Assembly: GCF_000518805.1 (NCBI RefSeq)
Contig: NZ_JAEH01000039.1
Coordinates: forward strand, 1-59,687
Direction of reading: 5' to 3'
DNA length: 59,687 nucleotides
Source: Shewanella waksmanii ATCC BAA-643
GTDB taxonomy: Bacteria; Pseudomonadota; Gammaproteobacteria; Enterobacterales; Shewanellaceae
Shown here: in pieces, positions 34,101-43,338 of the stretch
How the letters are laid out: every line of letters begins with the position of its first letter
How positions within the stretch are numbered: the stretch's first letter is position 1
Translations under genes and position numbers: made by a program
The notes under the pieces: model-generated
The model's input: the letters and a program-made list of their open reading frames with translations, nothing else
What the model was told of the DNA's origin: nothing
Database searches by the model: none

Positions 34101-35017
34101 AGAGCCGCGAGTATTAATGCAATCTTCAGTACTAAACAGTGCTTTGTAGGACATGAGGTAAGCTGCTGGTGCTACGCCTGATAGCGTTAGGTCAACTTTT
34201 TGATATGTGGTCGAAACTCGGTTTCCTACTGCTGTACCTGCAACATGAGTTCCGTGGCCATTGTAATCAAGAGGATTTAAATGCTCTTGATTGCAGACAG
34301 GAAATGTAGGGTATACCAACGTGCGATGATCAATTTGTTATTGCAAAAATTGGCATTTACCGTTGAGCAATAATCGTCTGTTGGCATGTTTGTTACTGGC
34401 GCCTGAAAATTGTCATCTGCGAACATTGGATTTGTGGGGCTGATTCCTGTATCTATCACGGCCACCCTTATGTCTTTGCCAGCATTCTCTATTCCAGAAA
34501 CAGCATTCCACATTGCTTCGCTATTAATGATGTTGTTTGATGCATCCATCGTTGAATGATACATGACTTCGGGATAAACGGCTTTTACGCCAGGCAGGCT
34601 AGCTATTTGTTCCAGTGTTGCGTTGGCCCCCTCTATTACGACACCGTTAAATAGAGTTCTAAAGCTCCTTTCAAGTGTAAATCCAGCGTAAGTTTTAGCC
34701 AGACTTGAGGCAAAATGTTGCTGTTGTTGTTCTAGGTGTTGAGTATAATCGTTTGAACTTAAGGTGATTAAATTACCCGTATGCAGCTTGCTTGCTGGTG
34801 ATTCCAACTCAACAATGAACCGCTTGCTTTCTTTTCCAAACTCTAGTTTTTTTGTTGTCTTTACTTTTTCATATTTTTCTGATTCAAATATTTCAAAATT
34901 TTGCTTGGCGAGTGCCGCATATGCTGGTAAATAAACTGCGATGAAGGTTGCAAAGGCTAAAAATAAATTAGAATATTTCAACTTGAATTTTTCATTAGTA
35001 TTAGCGGGGAACTTCAT
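31155..35017 (-). pseudogene. Secreted subtilisin-like (S8) protease, interrupted by one frameshift
   Basis: Two overlapping frames together encode one large protease of about 1,285 residues. The N-terminal frame (35017 to about 34310) holds a signal/membrane segment, an inhibitor I9-like propeptide and the catalytic Asp in V-A-V-I-D-T-G-I. The second frame (to 31155) holds the catalytic His in N-G-H-G-T-H-V-A-G, a PA domain insert and the Ser in S-G-T-S-M-A-S-P-H-V-A. It also holds cadherin-like/PKD-like repeats and a C-terminal G-G, hydrophobic run and basic end like the GlyGly-CTERM sorting signal. The shift lies at the GGG at 34309-34311 (CCC in the gene). One more C would restore R-W-Y-T-P-T-F-P-V. 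Either a real mutation or a sequencing error in a homopolymer. Confidence 0.85.
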
Positions 35018-35629
35018 TGTATCGTATCTCCTAAATTTAGCTAACTAATTTAAAGCTTAATAGAAGTTCTCTTCTTCATATGGATGAAGAATTTAAACTC
35101 TTAGTTAAAATAAAAGTTTTAGTTAAAATAAAAAATGGAGTCCATTCCATAAAGACGTTTGGGCGTCCAGTCCGCGAGGTTGATTGTCAAGCTTTGTATT
35201 GACAGCACCTAAGCCCTAATAACCAGCCAGTCAAGCCAGAGGTAGGAAGATGTTGAGTAACCAGCTGAATAAATCATGAGCTAAAATTCATTCAGCGAGC
35301 GGGCTACAACATTCTCAAAGCTGTCTAAACTAGTAGAAAGCAATTTGTAGGATTTTTTCCAGATAATAAAAATTAAAAATATAATTATCGATTCGATATA
35401 TTGTGGGTTGGTGGTGGCGGTTGGTTTTTCGTGGTGATTTCAATGATTATTTTTAGGTGTAAATTAAAAGTCCGCCATTTTATTTTTGGTGGGCATATAA
35501 TTAAACTTTGATGATATTAAATATTATAAATACTTATTTAAGTTTTTAACTGGGTGGTCTGGGAAAAATCCGTCCGGCAAAGGGGCAAATATCCGGACGG
35601 GAGCAATGAAAAGGGTGGCAGGGACTAAG
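35018..35629. other. Intergenic region between the subtilase and the sir maturation genes
   Basis: No gene is seen. A GTTTTAGTTAAAATAAAA-type short repeat lies near 35100-35132. A GC-richer block around 35150-35340 differs in composition from the AT-rich flanks and may be the remnant of an old insertion, but no transposase frame is recognisable. Confidence 0.4.
35565..35600 (-). terminator. Rho-independent terminator of the minus-strand maturation operon
   Basis: CCGTCCGG (35570-35577) and CCGGACGG (35593-35600) form an eight-base GC-rich stem. Read on the minus strand it is followed by ATTTTT. Confidence 0.85.
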
Positions 35630-36229
35630 TTATTGCAAAAATTCCTCTCGCTGGGCGTATTTTGCGGTTAAGGCTTCAAGGTAAGGTTGCACCTCTTTGT
35701 CGCCCCAATCTAAGTAACCGCGTAAAAAGCCGATAAGGTTGCCATCACCGTCGAGTACAAAGGTGGCTGGCACTACGTTCGCAGGTAAGACATTATCTAA
35801 TGAGTATTGATCGCGATGATATGTTTGATAATCAGCTAAGCCGTGTTGCTGCAAAAACGGCATGATGTCAGCTGCTGACTCGTCAATAGACACAGGGATG
35901 ACCACCAAATCATTGTCTTTATTGGTTTGTCTTATCCCCTCCATCATAGGTATCTCCTTGATACAAGGACCACACCAGGTCGCCCACAGGTTAATAAGCA
36001 CTAACTTACCCTTGTGTTGCTGCAGGTTAATGGTTTGCCCGGTTAAGGCTGTTAACTCAATTTCAGCCATAGAACGTGCGTACTGCATTTCAATAAATCG
36101 CGACATGATCATGGGCTTAGGTAATGACTCGCCCGTGGCGTAAACTTTGTCACTGGGCATTGAGGCAATAGCCAGACTGCTCACACAAACAAGCATAATG
36201 GCGCTAAGAGTTAGGGATAATTTACGCAT
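35630..36229 (-). CDS. TlpA/ResA-like exported thioredoxin-fold protein
   Basis: The 199-residue protein has a signal peptide (about 1-23) and a periplasmic thioredoxin domain with the redox motif W-C-G-P-C. It would reduce disulfides in apocytochrome heme-binding motifs before heme attachment, the role of CcmG/DsbE in system I maturation. Its start overlaps the end of the CcmH-like gene by eight bases. With the CcmF-like and CcmH-like genes it makes a dedicated heme attachment unit next to sirA. Length and domain layout are normal. Confidence 0.88.
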   Translation of the reverse strand: MRKLSLTLSAIMLVCVSSLAIASMPSDKVYATGESLPKPMIMSRFIEMQYARSMAEIELTALTGQTINLQQHKGKLVLINLWATWCGPCIKEIPMMEGIRQTNKDNDLVVIPVSIDESAADIMPFLQQHGLADYQTYHRDQYSLDNVLPANVVPATFVLDGDGNLIGFLRGYLDWGDKEVQPYLEALTAKYAQREEFLQ

Positions 36230-36650
36230 CTGTTTGCTCCTGCTTGGGGGCTGATTGGCGCCATAGACGTCGGCTGAATAGTGCGGCGATGATCACCAAC
36301 AAAACTAACGAAATCGGGATCAGATAAAGTGGCGCAGTACCCGCAGATAAACTGGGCATATAGCGAATTTTCTCGCCATAGCGAGCCACCATAAAATCAA
36401 TAATTTGCTGTTTGCTGCGACCTTGTTCCAATTGGATAAATATTTCGGCTTTAAGTTCGTTGGCTATCTGGTTTTGCGAATCAAATAAAGTTTGGTTAGT
36501 GGCCATCGGGCAACGTAAAGACTTAGCAATATCAAAGCCGAGCGTTTTAATTTCGGCTTCGCTGTAGTAGTTGCGCGGTTCGACAGCTTGGGTCGCTAAC
36601 GGCAGTAACATTAGCGTAGCGAGTAGCATCACGAAGTGAAGTTTGCCCAT
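36222..36650 (-). CDS. CcmH/NrfF-like cytochrome c maturation protein with altered motif
   Basis: The 142-residue protein has a signal peptide (about 1-22), a CcmH domain and a C-terminal membrane segment (about 109-129). The usual L-R-C-P-x-C motif reads L-R-C-P-M-A here, so the second redox cysteine is missing. Y-G-E-K-I-R-Y-M-P is conserved. A single-cysteine CcmH cannot form an internal disulfide and may act only by mixed disulfide or as a holding partner for the heme lyase. It abuts the CcmF-like gene directly (no gap) and overlaps the thioredoxin gene. Confidence 0.85.
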   Translation of the reverse strand: MGKLHFVMLLATLMLLPLATQAVEPRNYYSEAEIKTLGFDIAKSLRCPMATNQTLFDSQNQIANELKAEIFIQLEQGRSKQQIIDFMVARYGEKIRYMPSLSAGTAPLYLIPISLVLLVIIAALFSRRLWRQSAPKQEQTDA

Positions 36651-38654
36651 TTAGCTAGCCTCCGCGGGAACTGATGGCTTGTTAGCGCCGTGTGTTTGAG
36701 TTTGTCTTGCTTTAATACGACCGGCCGAAATAGCGGTAAATCCGGCCAGCATCATGATCAGCGCCCCGAGCCAAATCCAACTGACTAACGGCTTATAGCT
36801 AAGGCGTATCAAGTATTCAGTCTCACTGAGTGGCACCCCCATAGACACATACATATCGGCAAATAGGCTGCGTTTTATTCCAGCGGCTGATAACTCCATG
36901 CCGTTAGTTTTAAAGGTCTGCCTTTGTGGATAGATATAACTGATGATGCGATCTTGGCTGTCTCTCAGACTAATATTGGCCTGAATGGCTGAATAACTGC
37001 GGGCATCGACCTGTTCAGTTTGCTCGTACACGAAGGTGTAGCCAGCCAGCTGTTTACCTTGGCCTGGTCCCATTCTAAGTAGCTCTTCTTGCTCAAAATT
37101 AGACACGACAGTAGCGCCTAATATTGCGACAGCCACCCCTAAGTGTGCGAGGCACATACTATAGAATCGTTTTCTACGCGGTGGCTGACACAGTCGGCTA
37201 ACCGATAGGCTGGTGGTTTGTGTTAAGGCGCGGGCAATGGTTAATAGTAGGCAACTGACAATCCAGCACACCGAGAATACACCGCAAAACAGCCAGAAAT
37301 CGAAGCCCTGTGTGACCATGTAGCTAGCAGATAGACTCAAGAGTGTGACGGCCATGGCAAGCAGCATCAGTTGGCGATAGGGTGGTTGTTTATCATGTTG
37401 CCATCGTAATAATGGTGCAGCGCCCATAAGTAGACTCAGTAGCCATACTATGGGAATAAACAAGCTATTAAAGTAAGGTGCCCCAACAGAAATACTGTGG
37501 CCAGAAACCACTTGGTAAATTAGCGGGTAGCAGGTACCGAGCAATACTGACAGTGCCGCGACCACCAATAAGAGATTGCCAATAAACAGTAAGGTTTCTT
37601 TGCTCACTTGCTCAAAATTAGGTCGAGATATGAGGCGCGGTGCACGTAGGGCAAACAGCGTGAAGCTGGCGCAGGCAGAGATGAGTAGCAATATTAAGAT
37701 AGCGCTGCCCCGAGTCGGGTCAGCGGCAAAAGCATGAACTGACTGGACTACGCCAGATCGGACTAAGAAAGTGCCCAGTAAACAGAGGTTGAAGGCCACT
37801 ATGCACAGCATAATGTTGCTGGCGTGGAAGCTGTTACGTTTTTCACTGAGGATCAATGAGTGCACCAGTGCGGTGGCAACAAGCCATGGAATAAAGGAAG
37901 CGTTTTCGACTGGATCCCAAAACCACCAACCGCCCCAACCAAGCTCATTGTATGCCCACCAAGAACCGAATGCATTACCACCAGTTAGGAAAATCCATGC
38001 CAGTATTGCCCAAGGTCGAATGCGTTTACAGTGCTGTTGAATCGCTGTTTTAGGTCCCAGTAGCGCCGCCATGGCACCCGCAAAGCAAGCGGTTAAGCCC
38101 ACGTAACCTAGAAATAGCAAAGGTGGGTGCAATATTAAGCCAATATCTTGCAAGATGGGATTGAGGTCACGCCCTTCGACAGGAATTTCAGGCAACAAGC
38201 GTGCAAAGGGGTTGGAGGTGAATAGCAGAAACAGTAAAAAGCCACACAACACCATCGCCATCACTGCACTAACATGGTTGTCAAACTCGCTGCTAAGTCC
38301 GTTTTTAGGGCGAATCCATAGACTCCAAGCGGCAATAGCCGTGATCCAAAATAGCATTGAACCTTCGTGTCCTCCCCATACCGCCGCGACTTTAAATACC
38401 AAGGGTAATTGGGTATTGGAGCTGTTTGCTATATAAGCAACCGAAAAATCATCAATGATAAATAGATAACCTAAAATTGCGATAGCTAATATTAATGCGA
38501 CAAAGCAAAGTTTAACTAAGGTATCTATATAGTGATTCGTTATCCGAGTATCTAGTGGTATTAAGTGATATTTAATTGCCAGCGGTGATAACGATGTAAT
38601 TATAGCAATTACCGCGGCAATAATTATAAGTATTAAACCAATCTCTGCCATCAT
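36651..38654 (-). CDS. CcmF/NrfE-type heme lyase for the sulfite reductase locus
   Basis: The 667-residue polytopic membrane protein has about 15 hydrophobic segments and the heme-handling tryptophan-rich signature G-W-G-G-W-W-F-W-D-P-V-E-N-A-S near residue 240. W-G-G-H-E-G-S-M-L-F-W lies at about 92-102. It should join heme to apocytochrome in the periplasm. Being divergent from sirA, it is probably specialised for the unusual CX15CH motif of SirA, as specialised lyases are known in other organisms that make this enzyme. Tandem ATG codons at 38654 and 38651 are both possible. It is the first gene of the minus-strand operon. Confidence 0.88.
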   Translation of the reverse strand: MMAEIGLILIIIAAVIAIITSLSPLAIKYHLIPLDTRITNHYIDTLVKLCFVALILAIAILGYLFIIDDFSVAYIANSSNTQLPLVFKVAAVWGGHEGSMLFWITAIAAWSLWIRPKNGLSSEFDNHVSAVMAMVLCGFLLFLLFTSNPFARLLPEIPVEGRDLNPILQDIGLILHPPLLFLGYVGLTACFAGAMAALLGPKTAIQQHCKRIRPWAILAWIFLTGGNAFGSWWAYNELGWGGWWFWDPVENASFIPWLVATALVHSLILSEKRNSFHASNIMLCIVAFNLCLLGTFLVRSGVVQSVHAFAADPTRGSAILILLLISACASFTLFALRAPRLISRPNFEQVSKETLLFIGNLLLVVAALSVLLGTCYPLIYQVVSGHSISVGAPYFNSLFIPIVWLLSLLMGAAPLLRWQHDKQPPYRQLMLLAMAVTLLSLSASYMVTQGFDFWLFCGVFSVCWIVSCLLLTIARALTQTTSLSVSRLCQPPRRKRFYSMCLAHLGVAVAILGATVVSNFEQEELLRMGPGQGKQLAGYTFVYEQTEQVDARSYSAIQANISLRDSQDRIISYIYPQRQTFKTNGMELSAAGIKRSLFADMYVSMGVPLSETEYLIRLSYKPLVSWIWLGALIMMLAGFTAISAGRIKARQTQTHGANKPSVPAEAS

Positions 38655-39141
38655 GATGGGCCACCATTCTTATGCTCTTTAAATCAATATCGCAATTCGT
38701 CGATTGCTGATTATTGATGAGTTACTGCTTATTTATATTTATACCTGAACACTAAATGGCATCGTCTGGGTTTTCTGTGAGCTTTATCAAGTAAATAATC
38801 TAGCTGTTTTCATGCGTTAATTTTTTACAACTAAAAGCCGGTATTCAGTTATTTTTAGATGTAAATTACGCGTTTTTACAACTGACTTATCCTATCTTGT
38901 GTTTTTTATCTGTCTGTTTTTGCTATGTTTTTATGTTTTTATTTTCTTTTATATTTAAATGAATTCTGAGTGTGCGCTAGGTCATGTTTTTTGCGGTTCT
39001 ATTGTGAAGAATACTGTACTTGCTCAGTTGTTTAAGTCGTTAGATGAACGGTTAGTTTGAACAAAATCCAGAAGATAGTGTGCAACGGAATAACCACTGT
39101 TAGCTGGTAACAAAATATAAATTATAAATATTTAGGAGTGT
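38655..39141. promoter_or_regulatory. Divergent promoter region of the sir locus
   Basis: 487 bases with no gene lie between the maturation operon and sirA. CTGTGAGCTTTATCAAG (38776-38792) resembles both a CRP half site (TGTGA) and an FNR/EtrA half site (ATCAA). This would fit anaerobic control but is not a full match to either. The sirA ribosome binding site AGGAG is at 39134-39138. The region is strongly AT-rich. Confidence 0.4.
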
Positions 39142-41184
39142 ATGATGAGACGATGGAAACACAAGGTAGCCTTAGGTGTGCTATTTTGCTTCGGTGCCAT
39201 TGCTAACGTGAATGCTGCTGGCGGTAAATACAACAGTGTGCCTGAAATGGGTAAAACTGCTAAAGAAGCAATTGCTAACTATCAAGGCATGGAACAAGTT
39301 AATGGTGTTAAAACCTTACAGGGCTATGTTGTTCAAGAAGCCGAGTTATTTGATTTCCTATTTGAAAACCATCCGATGTTTAAATATCAGCAGTCGGGTA
39401 ACTTAGTGGGTGATTACCATATTAGTGACCGCGGTGAAGAATATTTAGATACCGGCCACAGCCCCAAGTACAGTGAAAGAGTGGGCGCACCACGCGCCGT
39501 ACAGTACCGTTTAGGTGCGAAATCTATTCTTGATTATCCCAACAACTTCGTTGGTCCAGAAAAGTGTGCTGAGTGTCATGCTACCCAGTACGAGAAATGG
39601 CAACGCTCACGCCATGCTAAAACGATTCGTTTCCCTGGCGATCACCCTGAGGTTGATAACGACCTAGAAAAAACCATGTACAACACCAAAGATACCTCTA
39701 TTTTGCCAGATGGTATTACGCCTGATGTGATTTATGCCACCGTGGGTACGCCACGGACTAAGTATGGCTTCATTGATGCCTGGTTAGTACGAGGTACTTA
39801 TCATATTGAAGGTGGGTTGTTGCGCGACGGTACCGGTAAAATGGTCGCGGGTGCTAACCAGTTCTCTCGTGGTTGGGCTGAATGGCTCACCCCTGAAATG
39901 TCTAAAAAAATTAACGATGTGATTCCTGAGTTCCCACTCACTATCGCAGATTTTGGTGCCTCAGGTTCACACCAACAAGGTATGAGCTCTTATGGTGCGA
40001 AATACCGTGAAGAGATGTTGTTCCAACCTGCGAGTTCATACTGCGAAGTGTGCCATACCTTCAAGTTTGATTTCCAAAGCAAGCAAGAGTACTTCGACGC
40101 ACTGGGTGACCCTAAAAAGTTACAAGAACATACCATCTCTAAAGGTATTGCGTGTGAAGAGTGTCATGGCGCTGGTGGTCACTTAGATGGTGGTACCGGT
40201 GGTATGCAATCTAACTGTGAACGTTGTCACCAACGCTTCCAGTATGACGATACGTTGGCCGATACTCCACAAGCACAAGAAAAACGTGAATATGCGTTTG
40301 GTGTGAAGATGAAGTCACTTTGCCCATCATGTGGTACTGAAGGGTCGCAAATGTACAACTCAGTGCACTATGAAAAAGGCATGCGTTGTACCACTTGTCA
40401 TGATCCGCACGAAGTCACTGATGGCGATTGGATGTCTGGATTCACTAAGCCTAAGTTGAAAAAAGACTGTACAGATTGTCACGCTGCGCAAACCTTAATT
40501 GCGAGCAACACTGACACCCATAGCAACCAAACTTGCCAAAGCTGTCACATGCCTAACATGGGTAGCTGTGAGAACTTCAAAGCGATGCAGTTCCCTGACC
40601 AAGCTGGTTTCGATGCTGTCCGTAAGTCACACATGTGGAAGATTGAAGTTGACCCAACTTTGAAAACGCTTAATCCACCAGAAGGTGAGCCACGTATTCA
40701 AGGCCCAGCAGGCGGTAAAGGCTGGACAGTGGCGAAGAACGAAGAAGGTCGCTCTTACCTAGATTTGATGTGGTCATGTGCTCGTACTGCAATTTCTGAC
40801 CATGACGTAGTGGAAAACAAAGGTTGTCATAGCCAGTTCCAATCTGAGCTAGAAACCGGTCTGCACTACAAAGATCAAATGGAAATCTACGGTGAAGTCA
40901 TGAAGTGGCAAAAACCGATTAAGGAAGTGTTCACTGAAGTTGAACAAGCCTTAGTCCGCATTGACCAACTTCTTGAAGTGACCAAGCTATCAACCGAAGA
41001 CAAAACTCAAGTATTGATGCTTGCTGAAAAAGCGCAAGAAGCGGTCGACTTGATTAGGGCTGATGGTTCTTGGGGTGTGCATGGTTTCCGCTACAGCCAG
41101 AAACGTCTTGATGCGGCACTGACTTACGTCACTCAAGCACAAAACATCCTAGATAACAGCGGCTACTCAGCCAAAGCTAACTAG
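39142..41184 (+). CDS. sirA: Octaheme cytochrome c sulfite reductase SirA/MccA
   Basis: This 680-residue periplasmic enzyme reduces sulfite to sulfide with six electrons in anaerobic respiration. A signal peptide (about 1-26) is followed by seven CXXCH heme motifs starting at C142, C301, C338, C359, C416, C443 and C465. The family-specific eighth motif is C546-x15-C562-H563 with the conserved N-K-G-C-H. The active site of this family is a heme-copper pair held by two cysteines; Cys394 or Cys397 (L-C-P-S-C-G) and Cys476 are candidates here, since they are not part of heme motifs. AGGAG precedes the start. It heads the operon to nosY. Confidence 0.95.
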   Translation: MMRRWKHKVALGVLFCFGAIANVNAAGGKYNSVPEMGKTAKEAIANYQGMEQVNGVKTLQGYVVQEAELFDFLFENHPMFKYQQSGNLVGDYHISDRGEEYLDTGHSPKYSERVGAPRAVQYRLGAKSILDYPNNFVGPEKCAECHATQYEKWQRSRHAKTIRFPGDHPEVDNDLEKTMYNTKDTSILPDGITPDVIYATVGTPRTKYGFIDAWLVRGTYHIEGGLLRDGTGKMVAGANQFSRGWAEWLTPEMSKKINDVIPEFPLTIADFGASGSHQQGMSSYGAKYREEMLFQPASSYCEVCHTFKFDFQSKQEYFDALGDPKKLQEHTISKGIACEECHGAGGHLDGGTGGMQSNCERCHQRFQYDDTLADTPQAQEKREYAFGVKMKSLCPSCGTEGSQMYNSVHYEKGMRCTTCHDPHEVTDGDWMSGFTKPKLKKDCTDCHAAQTLIASNTDTHSNQTCQSCHMPNMGSCENFKAMQFPDQAGFDAVRKSHMWKIEVDPTLKTLNPPEGEPRIQGPAGGKGWTVAKNEEGRSYLDLMWSCARTAISDHDVVENKGCHSQFQSELETGLHYKDQMEIYGEVMKWQKPIKEVFTEVEQALVRIDQLLEVTKLSTEDKTQVLMLAEKAQEAVDLIRADGSWGVHGFRYSQKRLDAALTYVTQAQNILDNSGYSAKAN

Positions 41185-41262
41185 GGCTTAGTCACCCTGC
41201 CTCGGCATCTTAGCTGTGATGATTAAGGTGTCGGGGTCATTAGGTTCTAACTGGAGAATGAA

Positions 41263-41691
41263 ATGAAAACCAAGCTTAGCAGCATCATGTTCAGCCTAAT
41301 GTTTGTGGCAGGGATTCCCAATGTTTTTGCAGGTAGCGGCGAACCTATGGGGCCCGCGACTTATCACGAAATCCAGCTGCACACGATCTCTATGGCCGAG
41401 GCCGAGTCACTGTTGGGTCAAAAGGATGTGTTGTTTTTTGATGTGAATACATTGGAGTTGTGGGCAGAAGGTTTTATCCCTGGCGCCACCTTTATCAATG
41501 TTGATAACTGGCAGGACCTACTGCCAAAAGAGAAAGACAAAGTGATGGTGTTTTACTGTGCTAATCGGCTTTGTAATGCCAGTGAAATTGCCGCGAGAGA
41601 AGTCATGAAATTGGGATACACCAACGTACGGCAGATGCATGACGGCATCTATGGTTGGCGCTTGTCAGGCCGACCAACAGAAAGACCATAA
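41263..41691 (+). CDS. Periplasmic rhodanese-like protein
   Basis: The 142-residue exported protein has a signal peptide (about 1-23) and a single rhodanese domain. The catalytic loop C-A-N-R-L-C-N-A-S carries Cys108 at the active-site position and a second Cys113. D-V-N-T-L-E-L-W-A-E-G-F-I-P-G-A fits the CH2A/B region. It could handle persulfide or bind sulfur or metal during sulfite reduction or copper delivery. It lies second in the sir operon, 78 bases after sirA, with GGAGA before the start. Confidence 0.85.
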   Translation: MKTKLSSIMFSLMFVAGIPNVFAGSGEPMGPATYHEIQLHTISMAEAESLLGQKDVLFFDVNTLELWAEGFIPGATFINVDNWQDLLPKEKDKVMVFYCANRLCNASEIAAREVMKLGYTNVRQMHDGIYGWRLSGRPTERP

Positions 41692-41752
41692 TAATAAAAT
41701 TGATCAGTTGTTTACCGTTAAGAGCAATCGTTAATTAAAGAGAGACATCGAT

Positions 41753-42535
41753 ATGAAAATCAGCAAGCTAGTAATGCGTAAGACCACCATTGCCCTGTTA
41801 TGTAGTTGCGCTTTTATGGCCCAAGCCGCGCAATCAGAATCAGAGATAAAAGATGAATCATATGCTTTAGGCGCATCGGTTGGTAAGTACATCTCCAGTA
41901 AGATTTATGATCAAACTGAGCTTGGCGTTGATGTTCAAGTGCAAACCGTCATTGATGGGGTGATTGATGCACTTAAAAATGAAACCAAAATGTCGGACGA
42001 ACAGATCCTCACCCACTTAAATGCGCGTGCAGAACTACTCAATAATATTCGTGAGCAGCAGCTCGCTGAGCAATCAGCGCAAAGTTTAGCCGCTGGCCAA
42101 GCTTACCTTGCCGATAACAAAAGCCAATCTGGGGCAACCGAAACCGCATCGGGTTTGCAATATGAAGTGATCAAGCAAGGTGATGGCCGTATTCCGCTTG
42201 CATCTGATGTGGTCACCGTTCACTACAAAGGCGAGCTCATTGACGGCACAGTATTTGATAACTCTCGTGACCGAGACGAACCCAACCGCTTTGCACTGAT
42301 GACAGTGATTGAAGGCTGGCAGGAAGGCATTCAACTTATGCCTGAAGGTTCTATCTATCGCTTGAGTATTCCCACAGAGCTGGCCTACGGCGAACGTCAG
42401 GTTGGTGTGATTCCGCCTAACTCAACTTTGGTCTTTGATGTGGAGTTGATGAAAGTCGAGTCTCCCGGTGAAAACTCTCATGGTATGGGGCTTTCAGGCA
42501 TGGGGATGGGTGGCATGATGGGTACTGGCCACTAG
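41753..42535 (+). CDS. FKBP-type peptidyl-prolyl isomerase with Met/His-rich tail
   Basis: The 260-residue periplasmic protein has a signal peptide (about 1-25), an FKBP_N dimerisation domain (about 33-120) and an FKBP_C catalytic domain (about 145-235). The latter shows V-H-Y-K-G-E-L-I-D-G-T-V-F-D-N-S and A-Y-G-E-R-Q-V-G-V-I-P-P-N-S. It isomerises prolyl bonds and probably assists folding or heme loading of SirA. The last 25 residues are Gly/Met/His rich (H-G-M-G-L-S-G-M-G-M-G-G-M-M), unlike ordinary FkpA, and might bind copper(I). Confidence 0.88.
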   Translation: MKISKLVMRKTTIALLCSCAFMAQAAQSESEIKDESYALGASVGKYISSKIYDQTELGVDVQVQTVIDGVIDALKNETKMSDEQILTHLNARAELLNNIREQQLAEQSAQSLAAGQAYLADNKSQSGATETASGLQYEVIKQGDGRIPLASDVVTVHYKGELIDGTVFDNSRDRDEPNRFALMTVIEGWQEGIQLMPEGSIYRLSIPTELAYGERQVGVIPPNSTLVFDVELMKVESPGENSHGMGLSGMGMGGMMGTGH

Positions 42536-42562
42536 TTTTTACGCCAACAGTAGAGAGAGTAT

Positions 42563-43276
42563 ATGAACAGTCTTATTTTGGGTATCGCCGTCATCATGAC
42601 CGCCTTCATCACGCCGTTTTGGGTACTTCATCTCCGTACTCAGTGCCAAGGCCAAGCCCTGAACACTAAGGCAACCCCTGCATCATCTGAATCGAAAGCA
42701 TCAGGTGCGAAGGTGCCATTAATACTGTCTGTTGCTCTACTGTTGGCGACCTTATTGACCTATAGCCAGATTGGCCGATTTGCCGACTGGGATAGGGGAT
42801 TTATCGATGAAAATATCGATTATTTGATAGCTGCTGACATTAATAAAAATGCGCGTGCTGTAAGTGAGCAACCTTACAACAAGATTGCATTACTGAATCT
42901 TGCCCATGCCTATGCTGAGGGCGGTATGTACGCCGAATCAGTTGACACATTAAACCAATTATTGGCAGTAGAGGGCCAAGACGCTGAGTTACTTGGCATG
43001 AAGGCAAACGCACTCTACTACCGTGACGGTCGAGATATGAGTTTGGATGTATCGATAACGATTTCCCAAGCCTTGGCCGTAGACCCTTTCGAAGTTCAAT
43101 CGCTACTGCTTTTGTCGACCCATGCCTACCTGAATAAGGATTATCAGCAGGCAATCGATCATTGGCAGACGCTATTGAGCAGCGAGAACCCAAGCATTAA
43201 CCGAGCATCAATAAACAGTGCGATTTTGAAAGCTGAGCAAAAACTGACTAATCGTGCCGTGACTGCATCTGAGTAA
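42563..43276 (+). CDS. CcmI/NrfG-like TPR cytochrome c assembly protein
   Basis: The 237-residue protein has two hydrophobic segments at the N-terminus (about 4-24 and 50-66) and a periplasmic TPR array (about 95-215). This is the layout of the CcmI/NrfG group that presents apocytochromes to the CcmF-CcmH lyase. A short linker between the membrane helices replaces the cytoplasmic loop of full CcmI. It belongs to the sir operon, 27 bases after the isomerase gene, with AGAGAGAG before the ATG. Confidence 0.78.
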   Translation: MNSLILGIAVIMTAFITPFWVLHLRTQCQGQALNTKATPASSESKASGAKVPLILSVALLLATLLTYSQIGRFADWDRGFIDENIDYLIAADINKNARAVSEQPYNKIALLNLAHAYAEGGMYAESVDTLNQLLAVEGQDAELLGMKANALYYRDGRDMSLDVSITISQALAVDPFEVQSLLLLSTHAYLNKDYQQAIDHWQTLLSSENPSINRASINSAILKAEQKLTNRAVTASE

Positions 43277-43338
43277 AGAGTCACTAAAACGTATAAGTAT
43301 AAATTGGGTTAGCGAAACGCTGACCAATGGAGGATGCT

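Noticed and set aside
40312..40368. CPSCG in SirA as a ninth heme site
   Set aside because: No histidine follows the second cysteine. Eight heme motifs are already present, and the pair is better explained as a metal ligand or structural site.
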